Made by a program: the position numbers and the translations under genes
DNA from: Onchocerca volvulus
Taxonomy: Eukaryota; Nematoda; Chromadorea; Rhabditida; Onchocercidae
Assembly: GCA_000499405.2 (NCBI GenBank)
Contig: HG738140.1
Span: 2,499,024-2,563,023, forward strand
Length of the DNA stretch: 64,000 bases
Direction of reading: 5' to 3'
Part shown: piece after piece, positions 57,639 to 64,000 of the stretch
How positions within the stretch are numbered: the first letter of the stretch is position 1
Layout of the letters: each line of letters opens with the position of its first letter
Notes under the pieces: model-generated
The model's input: the letters and a program-made list of their open reading frames with translations, nothing else
What the model was told of the DNA's origin: nothing
Databases searched by the model: none

Positions 57639-59699
57639 ATGGAGAGCAGAAGATCTAGAAATCGATTAAATTCTATTAACAACGATTCTTCGGCAACTGA
57701 AGATATGCTACATGCGAAACTTTCTCAAATGGTACGATTTGAAAGATTTTAGAAAAATAAAAAAAAAATTTTTGAAATAACATGAGTTCATTTTTCCCAA
57801 AAACATTTCTATGCAACAATACGAATTTGATAATTTCCCGCTGATAAATAATCCTCAAACGGCACTTCGCTTCTCTTTTTAGCAATCTTCATAATCGAAA
57901 TATTTACCTGAATTGTAAAAAATTTTTTTTAGTTTAAAAATTTTCAAATATTGGAAATACTTATTTTTATAGTATGAATTAATAAGATCGTTGCATCAGT
58001 TGGTGTTTCTTAATTTATTTAAATTTGAAGCACAAACGTGTGCTAGCAAAAGAAAAAAAAAAAAAAATGAAAGATACATTAAGTTTTTAGAGTCATATTG
58101 ATATATTCCGAACATCTTTGACTTGGAATTATGTCAAGTCAAAGATCGTTTAATACAATCTTTCCAAGCTGACGGATAACGTACATAAAATCAAGAAATT
58201 ATAATTTATACATGTTGCATCAATACGCAATGTTTCAATTATCGCTCATATATTTATAGGTTTGGGAAGCAAGCAGCAGACAAATGAAAGATACATTAAA
58301 TTCTTATGGTCGTATCGATATATTTCGACCATATTTTGATGTGGAGCCACGTCAAATCCGAAATCGTTTGATACAATCTTTCATACCTCGAAAGCCTTCG
58401 CAGATGAATGTTTCCAATGATATGTATGGACCAACAATGATTATTCTTACTTTGGTTGCTTTGCTTCTCTATTCCATGAAATCATCTGGGTAAAATTTTT
58501 TCCAACATAAGCAAAATCGAAATTGCTTAACAATGCAGTTACTAAATTTCATTTGCCTCAGTTGAATTTTCTTGAATCCCTTTTTTTTTTTTCTTTATTT
58601 CATGATAAATACATTTACTAGTATAACTGATTCATTATAACTTTATTTCTATGAATTCAGGAAATTAATCTTTTTATTACTGTTTTAACGAGCTTTTTAA
58701 TGATGAATTTCATGCTTCCGCAATAAAAGAATCATTATTTAAGGAGGTGAGATCTTTGTGTTTCATGCAAGTTATGATTTGGATAATCATATAGACTGAA
58801 AATTTCGCTTATTGACAAGATCGATCTTACTAATCATTTTAAGGTAGAATACTCTCCAGGTATACAGTTCAAGATGGTACTTTGATTGGCACAGCAATGG
58901 TCACATGTTTTGGTGCTTGGTTTTTTATGTCTTTGGCGATATATACATTGTGTTTGATGTTTAGTGTGGATATATCATTCGTTCAGTTCTGCTCATTATA
59001 TGTAAATTTTTATTGATTTCCTAGATCACTATTCTACTTAAAATAGATTATCCAAAGAGATGACGTTATTGATAAGGAATTGATCAGAAGCGGCAGAGAA
59101 AACTTCACGTTTTTCAAGATATTTTATTCTAAAATAATTTTTTTCGTTTTCAGGGATATTCCTTATGCAGCCATTGCGTAGTGCTTTTACTGACAATGAT
59201 ATTTCATCCACTGCATTCACATTTATTCTTTTATGCAACAATGATCATCTTTTGTGTTCCATCCGTTTTACGAGTGGTATATATTTTTGAGAATTATAAC
59301 ATTTGTGATATTAAGGATTGCTTTTCTTTGTTTTTTTTTTTTGTTTTCAGTAGATGTCTTATTGATAACATATATTTTAGAGTTTGTATTTATGTTCACG
59401 GACTCATGACTATTCTCACAAATTAGCAATTACTGTGACAACCTATATATTACACCTTAGCTATCTTTGTTATTTACACTACGGCTTCCACGTCGTTGTT
59501 GAAGGTAATTCTTTTATTTCTTTGATAAGTTTCATCGAGTAGTTATTCGCAATCAAAAAATATATATGAAAAAACAATTATTATTGCAATTTGACTTTGA
59601 AAAACTATGGTTATACTCAACTTAGTTACAGAAATTGATGAAATTATTGGCGACATGCACCAAAGTCCAATCATTTCCATGCCGTTATCCGCAACTTGA
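57639..59699 (+). CDS. YIPF3: YIPF3-like Golgi membrane protein (6 exons)
   Basis: Yip1-domain family multi-pass protein, expected in the Golgi or ER-Golgi membranes, where family members maintain Golgi structure and trafficking. Exons: 57639-57731, 58260-58489, 58860-59001, 59154-59276, 59381-59504, 59626-59699; 261 aa. The hydrophilic N-terminus holds the YIPF3 signature SYGRIDIFRPYFDVEP (about residues 46-61) and QIRNRLIQSF. Five hydrophobic segments follow, at about 87-104, 114-137, 155-173, 180-196 and 210-230, matching the family's five-TM layout, including the conserved YGPTM, DGTLIGTA and VTCFG. The last exon adds a short acidic tail after HVVVEVTEIDEI. It is shorter than mammalian YIPF3, mainly at the termini. 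A (TA)n run ends in TATATGTAG three bases before the ATG, so either the leader is extremely short or the gene starts elsewhere. Intron 1 holds a decayed copy of exon 2. Confidence 0.9.
58024..58172 (+). pseudogene. Decayed duplicate of YIPF3 exon 2 in intron 1
   Basis: From 58067 the sequence ATGAAAGATACATTAA matches the start region of exon 2 at 58284, and similarity continues for about 105 nt to TTTAATACAATCTTTCC (exon 2: TTGATACAATCTTTCAT). The copy has a TAG in place of the Tyr codon of SYGRID, substitutions and small frame shifts, so it cannot encode the exon. Weaker similarity extends upstream to about 58024, around the acceptor. It is a dead tandem exon duplication. Confidence 0.88.
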
Positions 59700-61050
59700 A
59701 ATGATACCATCAGTTTACCTATAGATTAATATAATCTATGTAGTTCTTCGATTTAATACAACTACAAAATGCAAATTTTATCAAATGATGCAGATTAATC
59801 TTTGCCCTTTCACTGGATGATTAATGTAGTCCACATAATTTTACTGAAGAATATCAAATCATCATTATTCGATTTCATTTTCGTCAGAGATGTGGCCACT
59901 GATTTGACTTAACGTTTTGATAAGGTACACATAATTCAAGATGTTAAACCATAATACTGCTACGGACCTCTTTTTCATATTGTGTATAAAAATTTAAGTT
60001 ATAATAAAATGTGTAACATTCATAAACAAAATCCCATTTATTACGTATAAAATGAATAAAATTGATAAAATAAGTAAAAGGAAAAGTTATTTATATGATG
60101 AATTTTTGTCTTGAAGCATTCGATTTATTTTGATGTGCTTGATTATGTTTAATGAACGATTTAAACTAATGAAACAATAAACAAAAAGTGTACTTATTGA
60201 CAGCTTTTGCCTGACTTACATTTCCTGACATGACCAACTTGTAAAATGTGATATTCATTATAAAAGGAATTTCGTAAATTTGTAAAAAGATGAAGAGTTT
60301 GATAAATTTAATTTTTGTTTTCTAAAAGTTAAAACGAAACAAAGTGTTCTGAATTGTTACATTTCTTTTCCTACATAAAATATAGATGTGTGGTGATGCT
60401 AAGATGGAAAAAGGAAAGCAAAAGTGAATTTAGGATTACTTATTGCTTCAAATAATGTTTGCCTTTCTGTGTCGGAATCAGGAATGGAAAACGAAAACGA
60501 GACTTGCCAAGAAAAACGGTCCGAGTACATTACGATAATTGGATAACATCACTTTTTATGACCAAATAAAGTTTCATGTGTATCATACTTTATATGATTA
60601 TACGCGAAATTTCACAGCAGCAATCTTTTCTAAAATATAAGTAAAAAATATTAACTAATCCCAAATACGTAAAAAAGCATTAACAGCATAAATAAATTGT
60701 AAAGTAGGAATTAAAACAAAATTATAAAGTAGGAATTAAAACAAAACTGATAAAGTACAGAATGAAACAAAGAAATTAACGATGCGTCTCCTTGAAACCA
60801 GATGTTTGAATTTCAATATTTCAAATGATCGAAAACCACATGTTCGTCAATCATAATTCCCGCTCGAGCTGTTTTCTGAAACACTCTTAAATTAATCCCC
60901 AAAATTTGCATTAAAATGAAGTGAATATTTTGCCAATGAATATTTTTAATAATACACGTATGTATCTCGGATGTTAAGTCTGCTTCAGCTTACGTCTATC
61001 TCTCACAGAGAATGAAGTAAATCATGAACAAAAAGGTAGCTCAAATAATT
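59700..61050. other. Convergent spacer between YIPF3 and MTAP
   Basis: Contains the facing 3' UTRs and several AATAAA hexamers. A short duplication, AAAGTAGGAATTAAAACAAA, occurs twice near 60700-60745. No coding exon seen. Confidence 0.5.
60003..60008 (+). promoter_or_regulatory. Possible polyadenylation signal of YIPF3
   Basis: AATAAA lies about 305 nt after the YIPF3 stop codon. AT-rich sequence makes chance hexamers common, so support is limited. Confidence 0.25.
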
Positions 61051-62876
61051 TCAGCAAAATTTATAGAAAACCTTAGCCTCCATTATTTCATTTCCCCAGT
61101 CCATTGCTCCAATTTTTTTGATTGCTGTAACGAAGAGCGTTTTAGCTCTGTCCGAAGATTCTCGCATTCTTTGAGCCACCAAATCAACTGATACCTTAAA
61201 ATCGTCTAAATTCAAAGTACTACAATGAATAAAAAAAGTTTTTCTTCGACATTTCAAAAATTTCTCTTTTATAATCTTCTCAAATCTTGGTCTAATCAAA
61301 ATTAAAATAAGAAGAAATATGACCTTTTCACCTTCTCTCCAACAATCATAATCTGTTACAATAGCAGTTGTTGCAAATGGAATACCCAATTCTTTGGCCA
61401 GATAAACCTATTAAATGATAATGAATCAAGACATGTAATATCAGTGCAAAAGATAAAAATTCGAGTACTTCAATCAACTTAAAACTTTTATGGAAATAAT
61501 TACCTGTACTGAAAAAAGATGATAGATAGAAAAAGGTCTTCCATATGAAACAAATCACCTAGTTTTTAACAAGAAAACTAAAAATTATTGGCCATAGCTC
61601 AGATTTATTATCTATACTTTCAGAAGGCAATCAAATGAAAAACCTAACAGTCGATAGAATGGATCTCTTTTGGAAGATGCATGTACTTAAGTCTGATGTA
61701 GCATACTTTACTAAATGTAGATCGTCCTACTAATCCTATTATCAAAGCTTACTTCCGGACAAACAGTCATGTTGACAATATCAACATTCCAGCTACGATA
61801 CAGCTCACTTTCAGCTCGAGAAGAATACCGTGGCCCTTCAATGCATATTGCAGTTCCGGTTTTGAAAAATTTGTATTTGAGCTCCTCAGCAGATGTGATT
61901 AAGACCTAAAACACAGTGACAGAGTAGAAAATAGCTTTCAAATTTACGTGGGAAAGTTAGTATTAGAAAAATGATTTTTCATTTTCCAAACAAAAACTAC
62001 CGATATTTTCTCGGTCAAATGAGAATTTTGATCACACCTGTCTTAGTTTTTCATTGTATGCTGGATGCATAGGAATGTGGCATACGCCTTTTGGATGACC
62101 ATCTTTACCATCATGGAATGTTACTTCACGTTTGAATGTTCTGAATTCAAGTAAAAAATTAGAAACACATAAGAAATGACAAATTTTTCAGAAAGAATGA
62201 TATAATTAACCTGTCAATGACGGAATCCAAGAAGACAAATGAACAAGGTGTAAGTTCTTCTTTCAAACTTCCGCATGCCGCCGTAGACAAAATGACCTTT
62301 GCTCCTCAAATGATTCTGTTCAGTAACGAATACAAAGTATAAAGACGAATCATTAAACTTAAAGATTTAGAATTAATTTAAATTATCGGATGATGACAAT
62401 ATTTTAGCTATCGATTACTAGCCGACTACTATTGTAACAAAACTCTACCCTGCTGCATGAGAGCCCACAAATTTGCTCGATAGTTGACATTTGTTGGGGA
62501 TATTTCATGCTTTCGACCGTGACGTGCTAGCAGTATACAAGTATTATCGCCTACTTTCCCTTCGATCAGAGCATCTGATGGTAAACCAAATGGTGTATTC
62601 ACTCTTAACTCCTGTGCATTAGTGAATATTTTTGGGTCCTCAAGGCCAGTTCCTCCTAAGATTCCAATCTAAAGAATTGCTTCAACAGTTCTTCTGCATA
62701 TCTTAATTTAGTTGACAAATAAAACAATGCAATCATCTGTAACTTTATAAATTGGAAACATGAATTTTGATATATTCTTCATATAACAATTTGGAACATA
62801 TATAAACTTCATTAAGACCTGAACATTACCGAAAAAGATTGAATATAAAGTAAATTGGTTTAACCTTGAAGTTCAT
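61051..62876 (-). CDS. MTAP: S-methyl-5'-thioadenosine phosphorylase (7 exons)
   Basis: Cytosolic enzyme that phosphorolyses methylthioadenosine to adenine and methylthioribose-1-phosphate, feeding methionine and adenine salvage after polyamine synthesis. Exons (minus): 62876-62865 (12 nt, MNFK), 62668-62449, 62304-62211, 62140-62038, 61905-61753, 61407-61324, 61194-61051; 269 aa, near the human length. Signature parts: [12 protein letters not shown] at 5-16, phosphate-site ARHGRKH near 52-58, STAACGSL near 84-91, [11 protein letters not shown] near 166-176, NMT near 188, and TDYDCW near 212-217. The Asp pair there marks MTAP rather than purine nucleoside phosphorylase, which has Asn. The C-terminus as read is EAKVFYKFC; it could instead splice at AAG|GT to a further exon. 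A T-rich acceptor (TTTTAG at 62907) lies 30 nt before the ATG, so trans-splicing or an upstream exon is possible. Confidence 0.93.
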
Positions 62877-64000
62877 TGTATTGATGTCTCTGGAAGTAGC
62901 GAAGATCTAAAATCGTTATAAAAATTCACTTAAAATATTAATATGTAATGAACAAAATTTCGAAAAAACAAAAAATGAAAATAAGAAAATGAAATGATCT
63001 TTGCTTTTCAAATGATTCGGTTCAGCAATGGTTTACTAAAATATGAAAATACTACGAATTATGTGAATTCAAACATTTAAAATTAAATTAAACTATCGGA
63101 TGATGTGGAAGGATTTCTGAGGGAGAGCTAGCTGACTACCAGCATAACAAGAAAAAAATATAAAATTCACTGAAGCATGGAATTTCCAAAATTTCACGAA
63201 TATATCAGGTACAGGAAGGCTGCACGCAATTTAATATTTAAAGAATGCTTGCTACATTCAAAAAATGTTCAAAATTTGCCCAAAATATGTGTACGAATAG
63301 AGTGAAAATAATTATTTCTGGATAAGATGGCTGGAAGTTTCATGCAATTCCAAACAAAGTATTCGGAATTATCGAAGTTTAACAAGTAATTTCACATATA
63401 AATGTAATTCAGAAAATAAAAAAAAGAAAAAAAAAAAGAAGAAAAATTTTCTCCATGACAATTTCAATTTTACAGCAAACAGTAAAATCAAAATTTCCCA
63501 ATAAGCTAAAAAACAATAAAATGGGAAGAAACGTTGTTTTATGATGAACATTTATATAACAAGCTCTTTCAATGTCCAATGAACGATTACTTCCACAAAT
63601 TTTTTTTCAAAATTCTTCACTGAAACGTCTAGAATGAAATAATTCATCGACAGACCAGAAGAAATTACAGATGTTTTTCTTCGAAAATAGTAGAGACAAG
63701 TTTCGATAAACAATTTATGATTAGCTACAATTTATATGTTAATTTAGAAACAAAGCTTGTTTTGAGTTTCTTTTATAAAAATATGCGTGAAAAAAGAAGT
63801 GATAATAATGCCCGTATCTATGATAGTATAATTCAAATAGGACTTCTGCCAATAAAATGGATAATTTAAAACAGCATCATCATTTATCAATCATAATTAT
63901 CAAATTAGCTCATTTCCAAAAATACATTTCAGAATTCACATTTCGATACACTGTGAAATATATTTCAAGATTTTTCCATAACAAGGTTGAACTAATCAAT
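62877..64000. other. Region upstream of MTAP to the window end
   Basis: Should hold the MTAP promoter. Contains the decayed MTAP copy (62993-63165). Beyond that I recognise no exon; a gene from outside the window could still reach in. Confidence 0.45.
62993..63165 (-). pseudogene. Decayed copy of MTAP exon 3 start, intron 2 and exon 2 end
   Basis: This segment matches 62293-62455 in the same orientation: GATCTTTGCTTTTCAAATGA versus GACCTTTGCTCCTCAAATGA, a shared CTATCGGATGATG-type core, and AGCTGACTACCAGCATAACA versus AGCCGACTACTATTGTAACA. It covers the acceptor end of exon 3, all of intron 2 and a little of exon 2, and sits upstream of the MTAP start. The coding parts are too short and altered to function. 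It is a relic of a partial tandem duplication. Confidence 0.75.

Overview
This is a strongly AT-rich window of eukaryotic nuclear DNA, most likely from a nematode. The inference rests on short spliceosomal introns (mostly about 60 to 700 bp) with T-rich acceptors ending TTTCAG or TTTTAG, exon layout, and gene families that resemble nematode versions. A filarial or other spirurid worm is a guess, not something the sequence proves. There is no tRNA, rRNA, CRISPR array or bacterial operon. One ambiguous base (N at 19377) sits at the edge of a tandem array and looks like an assembly join.

Layout. Bases 1 to about 21,660 contain no exon I can support; they are AT-rich DNA with many unrelated degenerate minisatellites, microsatellites and homopolymer runs. 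From 21.7 kb on there are seven genes, all rebuilt exon by exon with consistent reading phase: (1) minus, 31767 to 21764, 22-exon Na+/K+-ATPase-like P-type ATPase alpha subunit, 1012 aa; (2) minus, 35489 to 33507, 6-exon aquaporin, 258 aa, with an altered second NPA box; (3) minus, 42181 to 38277, 9-exon protein of 497 aa that I do not recognise, with two probable GC-AG introns; (4) plus, 43854 to 51934, 17-exon G9a/EHMT-type histone H3K9 methyltransferase, 743 aa; (5) minus, 56521 to 53565, 7-exon TDP-43 orthologue, 415 aa, with a polyQ run between its RRMs; (6) plus, 57639 to 59699, 6-exon YIPF3-like Golgi membrane protein, 261 aa; (7) minus, 62876 to 61051, 7-exon methylthioadenosine phosphorylase, 269 aa.

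Genes 3/4 and 5/6 are divergent pairs with intergenic spacers of about 1.7 and 1.1 kb; 4/5 and 6/7 are convergent. The genes do not form one pathway: membrane ion and water transport (1, 2), chromatin silencing (4), RNA processing (5), secretory pathway (6) and methionine/purine salvage (7).

The most interesting signals lie outside the proteins. There is a roughly 370 bp near-perfect foldback in a large intron of the EHMT gene. Decayed local copies of gene pieces occur beside three genes (YIPF3 exon 2, MTAP intron 2 with its flanks, ATPase exon 17 acceptor). There is a GC-rich island in the TDP-43/YIPF3 spacer, a duplicated GCATGC-rich module in the orphan/EHMT spacer, and a hairpin at 15.1/15.3 kb whose two repeat copies show a compensatory base-pair change. 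I found no clearly new multi-gene system. Exon boundaries were read by eye and never tested against RNA.
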